A stretch of DNA of 64,000 nt from an uncultured Spirochaetales bacterium (GCA_944392695.1 CALXXN010000004.1:1-64000), one strand, 5' to 3'; positions 1 through 8,051 are shown, counted from the stretch's first letter. A program made the numbers and translations. Notes: generated by a model not told the origin, from the sequence alone.

Positions 1-357
1 GAAAGCGCAATGAAAGATGAGGATGCAAGAGGATTCCATGAATGGTGTCTTGGTTCTGACTGGCAGGACATTGTCCAGAAAGATACGAAATCTCTTATTG
101 AGTGTGCCGATAGAGGAGATTCTTTGTTTGTGTCCCCTCCATCTGCATTGGACTGTCCTGTTCTTCTGACGGGGTCTGTCGAGGACCTGATGTGCCGGAG
201 CGACATGAAAGAGGAATATGGGGAGATGAAGAAGATGATGGGCAAAGCCTCGATCCATATGTTCCCACATGGAGGCCATCCTTCGATACTCAGCAATGCG
301 GAGGAATTCGCTGAGATTGCAAGGGATTTCATCATGGAAAATGTCCGTCTCAATTGA
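1..357 (+). CDS. Alpha/beta hydrolase, C-terminal part (5' end outside window)
   Basis: The reading frame is open from base 1, so the gene begins upstream of the window; only about 118 codons are visible. The visible part has the C-terminal layout of an alpha/beta hydrolase: a beta strand leading into a probable acid-residue turn (CPVLLTGSVEDLM), then a loop with the catalytic-His type motif GGHPS, and a closing helix (AEEFAEIARDFI). Known for the family: the Asp and His complete a Ser-Asp-His triad whose nucleophile would lie in the missing part. Substrate cannot be told. A short hairpin follows the stop. Confidence 0.7.
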   Translation, partial: ESAMKDEDARGFHEWCLGSDWQDIVQKDTKSLIECADRGDSLFVSPPSALDCPVLLTGSVEDLMCRSDMKEEYGEMKKMMGKASIHMFPHGGHPSILSNAEEFAEIARDFIMENVRLN

Positions 358-374
358 TGCCGTGATTCACCTGA

Positions 375-390
375 CCACCCTGAAGGGTGG
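375..390 (+). terminator. Weak hairpin after the hydrolase gene
   Basis: CCACCC-TGAA-GGGTGG lies 18 bases after the stop codon. The stem is only 6 bp and no T-run follows directly, so termination is a guess. Confidence 0.3.
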
Positions 391-692
391 CAGCTATCTT
401 ACGGGTTGTTGTATACATGGTAATATGTTTAGATTACTTGGCAAGTGAATCCATTTGCTACGTTGGACATGCATGATTACGAGTTGCAATTCCCGTGGTC
501 CAGGTACTGGCAATCATTGAGGCTTGGTTTGAACAATCCTGGTATCCTGAAATTGCTTTAATGTGGTTCATGGCTGGTGGGCAAGCTGGAAATGGGGTGT
601 TTCCAGTGCAGTAGGCTTCTCCTGGTGTTGTCAATCTAATTGATTGTATTATGGAAAATTAGGAGAAAAACAAAACAATATTGCAAAACCGA
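391..692. other. Intergenic stretch with no recognisable gene
   Basis: No open frame with a ribosome binding site is visible on either strand between the hydrolase and the tRNA promoter. The stretch is fairly AT-rich near 630-690. Nothing else can be named. Confidence 0.5.
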
Positions 693-721
693 TTGACGAA
701 AGCCACTCTTTGGGCTATCCT
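693..721 (+). promoter_or_regulatory. Sigma70-type promoter of the tRNA-Asn gene
   Basis: TTGACG (693-698), a 17-base spacer and TATCCT (716-721) match the vegetative consensus well. The expected transcription start, near 728, leaves a 5' leader of about 17 bases before the mature tRNA at 745. Confidence 0.7.
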
Positions 722-744
722 CTCAAACGTTGCGAATGACGCAT

Positions 745-817
745 TCCCCTTTAGCTCAGTCGGTAGAGCAGCGGACTGTTAATCCGCCTGTCGCAAGTTC
801 AAATCTTGCAGGGGGAG
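745..817 (+). tRNA. tRNA-Asn (anticodon GTT)
   Basis: A full cloverleaf can be folded by eye. The acceptor stem TCCCCTT pairs with AGGGGGA (one G-T pair), with discriminator G817. The D-arm starts GCTCAGTCGGTAGAGC, the anticodon stem is GCGGA/TCCGC with loop CTGTTAA (anticodon GTT at 778-780), and the T-arm is GCAAG-TTCAAAT-CTTGC. The 73-base gene does not encode CCA, since CTA follows the discriminator. It stands alone behind its own promoter. Confidence 0.95.
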
Positions 818-907
818 CTAGGAAGGACGGAACCTGATGGTTGCCGTCCTTCTTCTGTATCTGGGGCTTGGATTGTAAGCGGCACACTGTTGTGTCATCA
901 TGGTCTC

Positions 908-1078
908 ATGCGACGCCTTGTATTGTTCCTGACGATCATGCTGGTCCTGGCTTCCTGCCAGTCCCCGATCAGGGGACCTGCCACTTTGACAGCTTCTGAG
1001 CGTGCCACGCTCATCGAGAAGGCCCAGCTCTACCATAAAATCGGCAAGAGAGCCCCATCCTCTACAGGGTGGAGATGA
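908..1078 (+). CDS. Small lipoprotein, possibly frameshifted
   Basis: A 56-residue frame starts MRRLVLFLTIMLVLASC, a clean lipoprotein signal peptide with lipobox LASC, followed by a helical segment (TASERATLIEKAQLYHKIG). The frame then runs into a poor C-terminus (KRAPSSTGWR) and stops. If one base is added near 1045, the reading continues QESPILYRVEMNCLRF and ends at 1137, which looks more protein-like. So this may be either a short lipoprotein or a longer one broken by a 1-base indel. No clear ribosome binding site is visible. Function unknown. Confidence 0.45.
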   Translation: MRRLVLFLTIMLVLASCQSPIRGPATLTASERATLIEKAQLYHKIGKRAPSSTGWR

Positions 1079-1129
1079 ATTGCCTCAGATTCATATTGGA
1101 CAATCCAATCAGCTGTGGTACAATAAATT

Positions 1130-1459
1130 ATGGATGAATCGGCGCGCATCGGGAAGAACAACGCCATCAAGGAGCACGGCAAAGAGACCCGTATCCGTCA
1201 TGCGTCGATGCGTCCGCTATGCGTGGAGCTGAAACTCGACCTGAAGTGCCTCAACAAGGTTGAACAGGAGAAGCTCCGGCACTACTTCACACAGTGCCGC
1301 TGGCTATGCAACCACCTCATCTCACTTGATGAAGACTCTGTCACAGTGATCGACTCGACTTCGATTGAAAATGTCGTCGACGGGGTCTCCATAAGGACCT
1401 ATGACAGGGATGACAGCAAGATCCTAGCCTATGCCAGGATGGACCTGGTGTATGAATGA
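1130..1459 (+). pseudogene. Truncated TnpB (IS200/IS605 OrfB) remnant
   Basis: The 109-residue frame matches the start of IS605-type TnpB proteins. The segment MRPLCVELKLDLKCLN, then an EQEKLRHYF helix and CRWLCNHLISL, corresponds to the usual N-terminal wedge/REC-like start (ELKLD..LN, ...AKWLYN). TnpB proteins are about 370-450 residues with a RuvC nuclease core and a zinc ribbon; all of that is missing, and the frame stops at a strong hairpin at 1460-1485. TACAAT lies 5 bases before the ATG and no Shine-Dalgarno is visible. It is best read as a decayed insertion sequence fragment. No TnpA is seen nearby. Confidence 0.65.
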
Positions 1460-1485
1460 GGAAGGCGGCCAGGTGACCGCCTTCC
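1460..1485. terminator. Bidirectional hairpin between the TnpB remnant and dpaL
   Basis: A perfect 9-bp stem GGAAGGCGG/CCGCCTTCC with an 8-base loop starts at the base after the TnpB-remnant stop and lies just downstream of the dpaL stop on the other strand. T-runs are weak on both sides. Confidence 0.6.
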
Positions 1486-1492
1486 AACTTCC

Positions 1493-2740
1493 TTAGTGCC
1501 TTGTCCAGTATTCCTTGGGTACTGGATCGCTTCCGTCCCAGATGATCTGGCGGAAGTGGACTGGATCCGTGTTGCCTTCCGTGTTGATGAAGAGCATGCG
1601 GCTGTTCGAGTTGATACCAAGGTGCTCGATCAGCTCGGCGGCTCCTTCCTTCTCGCTCATCATGGAGTAGAAGGCTCCAAGTGGTACGGCGCCGGACTCT
1701 CCGCTGAGCACGAAGGGGTCGTCCTTCAGTGGGACTGCCAGGATCCTCATGCCACGGGCTGCGACGTAGTCAGGGACGCTTATGAAGGCGTCAACCAGTG
1801 GCCAGAGCACATCCCATGCGATAGCCGAAGGCTCTCCACAGGCAAGTCCAGCCATGATCGTGTCGAGGTCTCCCTTGACGGAGTGGGGCTTGCCATCACC
1901 AATCTTGGCGGAGTGGTAGAGGCAGGCGGCGTTCTCAGGTTCGACGACGACGAACTTCGGCAGCTTGTCCTTGAAGAGCGATGCGTAGAAGCCGATCACT
2001 GATGCGGCAAGCGCGCCGACTCCAGCCTGGACGAAGATGTGGGTCGGCCTCTCGATGCCCATGCCTGCGAACTGCTCCTGGGCTTCGAGCAGCATCGTCG
2101 TGTAGCCCTGCATGATCCAGGTCGGAATTTCTGTGTAACCTTTCCAGGATGTGTCACTGATCACGTTCCAGCCGTTGTCTGCGGCATCCTCCGCACACTG
2201 CCTGACCGCGTCATCATAGTTGCCATCGACGACCGTGACCTCGGCACCGAACATCTTGATCGCATCGATGCGTGCCTGGCTCGTGTCACGGTGGACATAG
2301 ATCCTGCATTTATGGCCCAGCATGCGGCTGGCCCAGGCTATGCCCTTGCCGTGGTTTCCATCGGTTGCCGAGGCGAAGGTCAGTGTGCCTGTCATGTCAT
2401 GGCAGTCCTTGCTGAGCAGGAACTTGTAGCTCATCTGCTCATCAGGAAGCCCGAGCTTCTTCTGGAGGAAGCGGAAGATTGCAAACGACCCTCCCATGAC
2501 CTTGAAGCTGTTGAGCTCAAGGCGCTGGGACTCGTCCTTGACATAGATGCCCTCGACACCAAGCATCTGGGCAAGGTGTGAAAGGCTTACAAGAGGCGTC
2601 TGCCTGAAGCCTGGCAGCTGGCGGTGGAAGTGGCGCGCACGGCGTGCCGTCTCCACATTGAAGAGGTTGTCAGCCTTCCAGGTCTCGTGGCTGGGATCGC
2701 GCAGCACCCAGCTGAAGTCGACATTGGTCTTTGTTTCCAT
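1493..2740 (-). CDS. dpaL: Diaminopropionate ammonia-lyase
   Basis: The 415-residue protein is a fold type II PLP enzyme matching DpaL/YgeX along its whole length. It would convert 2,3-diaminopropionate to pyruvate and two ammonia. The PLP lysine lies in LNSFKVMGGSFA, followed by the substrate loop ATDGNHGKG, the conserved WKGYTEIPTWIMQGY block, the glycine-rich phosphate clamp QAGVGALAAS and IMAGLACGEPS. The start has a GGGGAA-type ribosome site 8 or so bases upstream. It is the last gene of a leftward series after galE, but a GC-rich hairpin at 2761-2788 separates the two, so it may be partly uncoupled. The pairing with sugar genes has no obvious metabolic reason. Confidence 0.9.
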   Translation of the reverse strand: METKTNVDFSWVLRDPSHETWKADNLFNVETARRARHFHRQLPGFRQTPLVSLSHLAQMLGVEGIYVKDESQRLELNSFKVMGGSFAIFRFLQKKLGLPDEQMSYKFLLSKDCHDMTGTLTFASATDGNHGKGIAWASRMLGHKCRIYVHRDTSQARIDAIKMFGAEVTVVDGNYDDAVRQCAEDAADNGWNVISDTSWKGYTEIPTWIMQGYTTMLLEAQEQFAGMGIERPTHIFVQAGVGALAASVIGFYASLFKDKLPKFVVVEPENAACLYHSAKIGDGKPHSVKGDLDTIMAGLACGEPSAIAWDVLWPLVDAFISVPDYVAARGMRILAVPLKDDPFVLSGESGAVPLGAFYSMMSEKEGAAELIEHLGINSNSRMLFINTEGNTDPVHFRQIIWDGSDPVPKEYWTRH

Positions 2741-2760
2741 GTGTTTTTCCCCTATTGCAA

Positions 2761-2788
2761 GGAAAGGGGGCCGTACGGACCCCCTTCC
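2761..2788 (-). terminator. GC-rich hairpin between galE and dpaL
   Basis: The sequence GGAAAGGGGG-CCGTACGGA-CCCCCTTCC folds into a strong stem around a CCGTACGG core. On the minus strand only TTTCC follows, so it may be a leaky terminator or an mRNA-stabilising stem at the end of galE. Confidence 0.5.
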
Positions 2789-2807
2789 TTCATGTCAGAT
2801 GTCTTGT

Positions 2808-3800
2808 TCAGACCTCCTTCCCCTGGGCCTTGAGGTTTGCCTTGTAGACGTTCCAGGTGGAGGAGATGATCGTGTCGAGGTCGCTGTAGCGTGCCTCCCA
2901 GCCAAGGAGTTCGTGGGCGAGCTTGCTGGATGCGACGAGCTTGGCGGGATCGCCAGGGCGGCGTGCGACGATCTCGGCAGGTATGGGCTTGCCTGTGATA
3001 CGGCGGGAAGCCTCGACGATCTGCTTGACGGACAGTCCTGTCTCGGATCCGAGTCCGATGACGAGGTCCTTGTCTTCCTTGACGATGTAGTCGAGTGCCT
3101 TGACATGGCCGTCAGCCAGGTCGGTGACATGGACATAGTCCCTGACACCGGTTCCATCAATCGTGTCATAGTCATCGCCGAAGATCTGGATCTTCTCCCT
3201 CATGCCGGCTGCGACCTCCATGACAACGGGGATCAGGTTCGCGGGGTTCCTCTCAAGTCCGGTCATGCGGCCGTTGACATCGTAGCCTGCTGCGTTGAAG
3301 TAGCGCAGGGCGGCATAGCGCAGGCCCTTGAGCTTGGAGTACCACTTCAGGTTCTCCTCGATGCAGAGCTTCGTGTAGCCGTAGTAGTTCTCCGGGTTGG
3401 TCGGATGCTTCTCGTCGATTGGGAGGTACTGGGGCTCGCCGAAGGTGGCGGCTGAGGAGGAGAGGATGAAGCGCATGCATCCTGTGGCGACACACTCCGT
3501 GATGACGATCAAGGCGCCTGTGATGTTGTTCTCACTGTACTTCTCAGGCTTGACCATGCTCTCACCTGCAGCCTTGAATGCTGCGAGGAAGACCGCGCAA
3601 TCCCAACCCTTCGAAAGGACTTCGTGGACACGGGCCCTGTCAAGGATGTCACCTTCGAAGAACTCTGCCTTTGGTGACACGTTCGAGCGGAGGCCCGAGG
3701 AAAGATTGTCATAGATACCGACATGGTCGCCCCTGTCGAGGAAGGCCATGGCGACATGCGTGCCGATGTATCCGGCACCGCCGAACAAGAGTACTCTCAT
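2808..3800 (-). CDS. galE: UDP-glucose 4-epimerase
   Basis: The 330-residue protein is a short-chain dehydrogenase of the extended type and matches GalE in length and motifs. It has the NAD-binding GGAGYIG at residues 7-13, the DNLSSG segment, the SSSAATFG strand carrying the catalytic Ser/Thr region, YYGYTKLCIEE with the catalytic Tyr-x-x-x-Lys, RYFNAAG and the C-terminal GTGVRDYVHVTDLADGH. It interconverts UDP-glucose and UDP-galactose in the Leloir pathway, consistent with the galactokinase gene at 52.6-53.9 kb. AAGGAG lies 8 bases before the ATG. It starts only 16 bases after the phosphohexomutase stop, so the two are surely co-transcribed. Confidence 0.95.
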   Translation of the reverse strand: MRVLLFGGAGYIGTHVAMAFLDRGDHVGIYDNLSSGLRSNVSPKAEFFEGDILDRARVHEVLSKGWDCAVFLAAFKAAGESMVKPEKYSENNITGALIVITECVATGCMRFILSSSAATFGEPQYLPIDEKHPTNPENYYGYTKLCIEENLKWYSKLKGLRYAALRYFNAAGYDVNGRMTGLERNPANLIPVVMEVAAGMREKIQIFGDDYDTIDGTGVRDYVHVTDLADGHVKALDYIVKEDKDLVIGLGSETGLSVKQIVEASRRITGKPIPAEIVARRPGDPAKLVASSKLAHELLGWEARYSDLDTIISSTWNVYKANLKAQGKEV

Positions 3801-3816
3801 TTTCTCTTCTCCTTTG

Positions 3817-5163
3817 TCAGTGGAAGCGGCCGATGACTTCTTTCAGCGCGGCCAGCCTCTCATCCAATTCTACATCATTTTGCGCTTCGCATACTATCCT
3901 GAGATAAGGCTCTGTATTGCTCTTGCGTACATTGAACCACCAGGTCGGGTATTCGATCCTCAGACCATCGAAGTCAAGGACCTTGTCAGGCGACCCCTGG
4001 TCGACGAAACGCTCCTTCAACGCCTCTATCGCCTCATCCTTCTGGTCGAGCTTGAAGTTGATTTCCCCAGAGTTCGACCACTTGATGATCCCGTCCATGA
4101 AGGAGGAGAGGGTGCGGCCTTCCTTCTTCAGCTGTGCCACGACGGAAAGCACCATCAGGGAGGCGAGTATGCCGGAGTCGCAGTTGCCGAAGTCACGGAA
4201 GTAGTAGTGTCCTGCCAGCTCGCCGCCGAAGACAGCGCCAAGTTCACGGATCTTCAGCTTCGCGAAGGCATGTCCGACCTTCCAGGTCGTGACGCTGAAG
4301 CCAAGGCCCTCCAGCCAGGCACTGGTCGACCGGCTGGTGCGTATGTCGATCAGGGCAGGTCCTATGTCATCCTTCTGTGCATAGTAGCTGCCGATCAGGG
4401 CGGTTATGTAGTCAGGCTGGATGAAGCGTCCACGCTCATCGACGAACATGACGCGGTCGGCATCACCATCGTAGATCACACCGATGTCAGCTCCACCTGC
4501 CTTGACTGCATCGATCAGTTGCTGGCAGTTCTTCACCTCGAGTGGGTTTGGCTCATGGCCTGGGAAGGAGCCGTCAAGTGTGTCGTTGAGGTACTTCACG
4601 TCATAGGCGGACAGGAGGTCCTTGATCACGATTGATGACATGCCATTGGAGCAGTCGATGATGATGTCGAGGTTTGAGAGGTCTGGTACGAAGGTCCTCT
4701 GGTAGTCCCTGTAGATGCCGAGGTAGTCCTTGACTTCCTTGAGGCCGCCCTTCTTGGCGGCTGGGATGACCTCGCCACCGACCACCATGGCTTCAAGTTC
4801 CTTCAGGCCACTATCCCCACCGACAGGTATGGCATCGCTGCGGCTTATCTTCAAGCCGTTGTACTCAGGAGGGTTGTGGCTTGCCGTGATCTGCACAGAT
4901 GCATCGGCCTTGTAGTAGCGTGTTGCGTAGTAGACCATCGGTGTCGTACACAGGCCGAGGTCCCAGACATCCGCACCTGCGTCCATGATGCCACGGCAGA
5001 GCGCGTCATGCACCTCGTCACTGGACAGACGCACGTCGCGTCCTACGAGCACGTGGTCCGCCCCCAGCAGGCGTGGCAGGAAGTAGCCGATCCTGTAGAC
5101 CGTGTCCTTGTCGAAATCGGTGCCGTAGACACCGCGGATGTCATAAGCCTTGAATGCTCCCAT
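3817..5163 (-). CDS. Phosphomannomutase/phosphoglucomutase
   Basis: This alpha-D-phosphohexomutase (448 residues from the chosen start) interconverts hexose 6- and 1-phosphates. The motifs are complete and in order: FKAYDIRGVYG at the N-terminus, the phosphoserine loop TASHNPPEYNGLKIS, the metal-binding DGDADR, the sugar-specificity loop GGELAGH and the phosphate-binding RKSNTEPYLR near the end. The longer frame begins at 5190, but the ATG at 5163 has AAGGAG 7 bases upstream and gives the family's normal N-terminus. It overlaps the 3' end of the preceding hypothetical gene and leads into galE, forming a sugar-nucleotide operon. Mannose versus glucose preference cannot be told. Confidence 0.92.
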   Translation of the reverse strand: MGAFKAYDIRGVYGTDFDKDTVYRIGYFLPRLLGADHVLVGRDVRLSSDEVHDALCRGIMDAGADVWDLGLCTTPMVYYATRYYKADASVQITASHNPPEYNGLKISRSDAIPVGGDSGLKELEAMVVGGEVIPAAKKGGLKEVKDYLGIYRDYQRTFVPDLSNLDIIIDCSNGMSSIVIKDLLSAYDVKYLNDTLDGSFPGHEPNPLEVKNCQQLIDAVKAGGADIGVIYDGDADRVMFVDERGRFIQPDYITALIGSYYAQKDDIGPALIDIRTSRSTSAWLEGLGFSVTTWKVGHAFAKLKIRELGAVFGGELAGHYYFRDFGNCDSGILASLMVLSVVAQLKKEGRTLSSFMDGIIKWSNSGEINFKLDQKDEAIEALKERFVDQGSPDKVLDFDGLRIEYPTWWFNVRKSNTEPYLRIVCEAQNDVELDERLAALKEVIGRFH

Positions 5164-5626
5164 CTGTAAGCTCCTTGCGCAGCGCATCAATGAATTCCTT
5201 GTGGCTGATCAGTTCGAAATAATGGCAGATACCGCCTTCTGTCTCAAGTTGAGTGACGATTTGTGACATGGCCTTCGAGAAGGCCCCTGCCTCGGCAAGG
5301 GGGACCTTTGATGCCGCCCGGCAGGCAAGGTCGGCGCCCTTCTTGGTCACCCGGCTTATGCTCCTGATCCTGGACAGGGGGATGCTGAATGAGTATTTCT
5401 CATATTTTGGCCGGTTCTTCTGCTTTATCGTGTAGCCAAGGATCTGGGGAAGGCGTTCGAAATCCTCTCCATAGAGCTGGCCGCCACAGATGCACAGGAA
5501 GACACCATACTCCCTGATAACACCCTCGTTGGACCCATACCAGGTGGAGAATGTACGCCAAGTCACTGGCGAACCAAGCTTTTCCTCGATTCCTTTTATG
5601 AATATCGTGGCATCACTATTGTCCAA
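5141..5626 (-). CDS. Hypothetical protein, first gene of the phosphohexomutase-galE operon
   Basis: I do not recognise a family. The frame can begin at 5671, but a TTG at 5626 is preceded by GAGGAAA at ideal spacing and gives a 161-residue protein. It is soluble, with no signal peptide or membrane segment. A central block (YSFSIPLSRIRSISRVTKKGAD) resembles the strand pattern of small PH-like bacterial domains, but this is weak. Its end overlaps the phosphohexomutase start by about 23 bases, so translation is probably coupled. A promoter with -10 TATATT (5657-5662) fits this start with a leader of about 24 bases. Confidence 0.65.
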   Translation of the reverse strand: MDNSDATIFIKGIEEKLGSPVTWRTFSTWYGSNEGVIREYGVFLCICGGQLYGEDFERLPQILGYTIKQKNRPKYEKYSFSIPLSRIRSISRVTKKGADLACRAASKVPLAEAGAFSKAMSQIVTQLETEGGICHYFELISHKEFIDALRKELTDGSIQGL

Positions 5627-5655
5627 GGAACTTTCCTCGCTTAAGCTTTTTACAT

Positions 5656-5686
5656 TAATATAGCACGGCAATGCTTGAATATGAAA
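5656..5686. promoter_or_regulatory. Overlapping divergent promoters
   Basis: TAATAT (5656-5661, plus strand) and TATATT (5657-5662, minus strand) are -10 boxes sharing five bases. The minus-strand promoter has TTTCAT at 5681-5686 as -35 with an 18-base spacer and lies inside the methyltransferase coding start. The plus-strand box sits 9 bases before the methyltransferase ATG. The two promoters could not be occupied at the same time. Confidence 0.5.
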
Positions 5687-7479
5687 GGAAAGATCTGGTC
5701 AAACACCTGAAAAACGGCGCCCGTGAAGGTCGGCGCTGGATGGCGTCTACTGACAGCGAGGCTGTCAGGATTTATGACAGGAGCCTTGCATGCGCTCCTG
5801 TGACGATCGAGCTCTATGGCCGTTGGGCCAAGATCGTCGATTATTCCGACGCAGGCTTGAGTGATGAGGCGGAGGAGGAGGTCGTGGATCTCGTCAACCG
5901 CATGGTATATATCGAGAAGGACCACATCATCTTCCAACGGCGGAAGAAGAGGGAGGGGCTGGAGCAGCATGGCAAGCTCAGCGATGAGGCTGTCACGTTG
6001 CGTGTGAAGGAACATGGGCTCTCATTCCGTGTCGACCTTACAAGCCACATCGACACAGGTCTCTTCCTGGACATGACACCTGTCAGGGACTATGTGCGTT
6101 CGATCAGCGCGGACCTTGATGTCCTGAACCTCTTCTCTTATACAGGAGCCTTCTCGGTCTATGCGGCTGCGGGGGGTGCGAAGAGCGTCACCTCTGTCGA
6201 CATGTCGAACACCTATAGTGCCATCTGCCGTGAGAACCTCAATGAGAACGGCTTCTTCATGGAGGACCGCTTCCCAGTCGTCGTCTCGGATTGCATGCCC
6301 TTCATCGAGAAGGAGATAGCCCGTGGTGCTAAGTATGACCTGGTCATCTTCGACCCACCAAGTTTCTCCAATTCCCACAAGATGGATGAGCCTTTTGATG
6401 TGCAGAAGGACCATGTCTGGTGGATCTGGAAACTGAGCCAGTTGATGAAGGACCACTCCCTGTTGATTTTTTCCGTCAATTTAGGTAGCTTCGCCCTTGG
6501 CAAGAACATACTCAAGCAGGCCTTCAAGATCACGGAGCTTACGGGCGGGCTTGTACCCTTTGGTTTCACCAAGGCAGGTGGCGGCAGGAGCCGCATATGG
6601 GTTCTTGAGAAGGTCGCGGCCATGAAGGAACCGGCCGAGAGGAGAATGAGGACCGCAACGCCGTCGAAACGGCGCAATCAGGACAGACGTGATATGAAGG
6701 AAGTCAAGGATGAGGACCTCGAGCGCCTTGTGCTCTCGATGGACAAGGAGGACGGGGAAGAGAACCGCCCCGGCGAAGATGCGGCGACAGGTGAAGGCCG
6801 CGATGAAATGAGGAGGGAGCGCTCCTCTTATGACAGGGACCGCCGTCCCTTTGGCCGTGACGACAGGAGGCCATCCTACAACAGGGATGGACGCCGTTCT
6901 TATGGAGACAGGGACGATCGCAGGTCCTTTGGCCGCGATGAGCGCCGCTCCTATGGGGATCGTGATGAGAGGAGGTCTTCCTACAACAGGGACGACCGCA
7001 GGCCCTTTGGAGAGCGCGACAACCGCCGTCCTTATGACAGGGACCGCCGCTCTTATGGCGACAGGGACGATCGCAGGTCCTATGGGGACCGTGACGACAG
7101 GAGGTCCTTCGGCCGTGATGATCGCCGCCCCTATGACAGGGAGCGCCGTTCCTTTGGGGATCGTGATGAGAGGCGGTCTTCCTACAACAGGGACGACAGG
7201 AGGTCCTTTGACCGCGATGACAGGAGGCCCTCGTTCAACCGTGACGAGCGCAGGTCATATGGAGACCGTGACGACAGGAGGTCTTTTGGCCGTGATGAGC
7301 GCCGTCCTTATGGAGGGCGTGACAACCGCCGCTCCTTTGGAGAGCGTGATGAACGCAGGTCATTCGATGAGCGCCGTGGAAGCCAGAAGCCTTATGAGCG
7401 CCGCCGCCAGGGTGTGAAGCCCTATGGCTATGATGACATCCGCCGCAGCCGTGACCGCGGTGATGATGACAAAGAATAA
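5671..7479 (+). CDS. RlmK/RlmI-like rRNA methyltransferase with a long RDR-rich tail
   Basis: Residues about 1-320 form a class I SAM methyltransferase close to the RlmK half of RlmKL. There is an N-terminal segment with RIYDRSL, then VDLTSHIDTGLFLDMTPVR, the SAM-binding strand DVLNLFSYTGAFSVYAA, VTSVDMS, and the catalytic-type loop FDPPSFSNS. It probably modifies 23S rRNA. Residues about 380-602 are unlike the family: a low-complexity tail of repeated units such as DRDDRRSYG, FGRDERRS and SSYNRDDRR, rich in Arg, Asp, Tyr, Ser and Gly. No Shine-Dalgarno precedes the ATG; the -10 box is so close that the mRNA may be leaderless. A strong terminator follows at 7502. Confidence 0.85.
   Translation: MLEYERKDLVKHLKNGAREGRRWMASTDSEAVRIYDRSLACAPVTIELYGRWAKIVDYSDAGLSDEAEEEVVDLVNRMVYIEKDHIIFQRRKKREGLEQHGKLSDEAVTLRVKEHGLSFRVDLTSHIDTGLFLDMTPVRDYVRSISADLDVLNLFSYTGAFSVYAAAGGAKSVTSVDMSNTYSAICRENLNENGFFMEDRFPVVVSDCMPFIEKEIARGAKYDLVIFDPPSFSNSHKMDEPFDVQKDHVWWIWKLSQLMKDHSLLIFSVNLGSFALGKNILKQAFKITELTGGLVPFGFTKAGGGRSRIWVLEKVAAMKEPAERRMRTATPSKRRNQDRRDMKEVKDEDLERLVLSMDKEDGEENRPGEDAATGEGRDEMRRERSSYDRDRRPFGRDDRRPSYNRDGRRSYGDRDDRRSFGRDERRSYGDRDERRSSYNRDDRRPFGERDNRRPYDRDRRSYGDRDDRRSYGDRDDRRSFGRDDRRPYDRERRSFGDRDERRSSYNRDDRRSFDRDDRRPSFNRDERRSYGDRDDRRSFGRDERRPYGGRDNRRSFGERDERRSFDERRGSQKPYERRRQGVKPYGYDDIRRSRDRGDDDKE
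6808..7420 (+). repeat. Region coding degenerate RDDRRSYG-type repeats
   Basis: The DNA repeats variants of GACAGGGACGATCGCAGG and TTTGGCCGTGATGAGCGC with codon-level variation. The protein periodicity is 7-10 residues, alternating DRDDRRS or RDERRP with YG, FG and SSYN. The repeats are imperfect at DNA level, so they look old and selected rather than freshly amplified. Confidence 0.85.
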
Positions 7480-7501
7480 GACACAGTGACTTGAAGAAGA
7501 G

Positions 7502-7532
7502 GAATCCCGGCTGGTTGAGCCGGGATTCTTTT
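7502..7532 (+). terminator. Rho-independent terminator of the methyltransferase gene
   Basis: A perfect 11-bp stem GAATCCCGGCT/AGCCGGGATTC with loop GGTTG is followed by TTTT. Confidence 0.9.
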
Positions 7533-8039
7533 ACCCCCCGTCATGTAGGAGGAAACAGGATTACGTCTCAAGATGATTGGGAAAAGGTCTTGAGCCGTAG
7601 GCGCTCTTGGTTGCTGTGGCAGGCAAGATGAAAGGGTGCTTGGTTTGTATCCAGCAGGATTGGCTTGGTGCGCCCATCATCCTTTGTGGTGGATTATATG
7701 ATATGAGCAAATGGCCGTTGCTCCTGTCAATGGCTTGGCATACAGCTCTTTCTTTGTGCATACACTTGTAATTAAATAATCCTAATACGGTATGTAAAAT
7801 TAGTTATATAATTGTTGATGCATGGTTTTTGACAATCCACTTTGCACGATGACATGGACGCTGTCTGGAACCAGGACACCATGCATGTTGGGCTGCTGCT
7901 TGCCTGATGCATGGACCACACCATTGGGCAGGACCCGGACGTGGCCTGCTGCCAATCCATCGCCCATTGGGTATCACATGCTTATCAACTGGAGCCTTGC
8001 TTTGTGACAAGAGCACAGAAAAAGAAAGCGCACTTGTGT
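7533..8039. other. Intergenic stretch, no gene supported
   Basis: About 500 bases between a terminator and the thioredoxin gene. Small frames exist but none has a ribosome site or protein-like composition. CCATTGGG occurs twice (near 7921 and 7968) in a GC-rich part. Nothing else was recognised. Confidence 0.5.
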
Positions 8040-8051
8040 TAGCATGCACGC

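Noticed and set aside
2547-3455. Long plus-strand frames opposite galE and dpaL
   Set aside because: They are antisense shadows of GC-rich codon use; both minus-strand genes are complete with motifs and ribosome sites.
6830-7417. Long alternative frame across the methyltransferase tail (Met/Thr/Gly-rich)
   Set aside because: It is a shadow of the Arg/Asp repeat DNA in another frame; no ribosome site, and the composition is only what the repeat dictates.
6780-7420. Repeats in the methyltransferase tail as a possible CRISPR array
   Set aside because: The units are 20-30 bases but degenerate, without unique spacers, and they code a continuous protein repeat.
7533-8039. Possible attachment site or phage remnant in the gap before the thioredoxin gene
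   Set aside because: Only a short direct repeat (CCATTGGG) is present; no integrase, tRNA fragment or phage gene.
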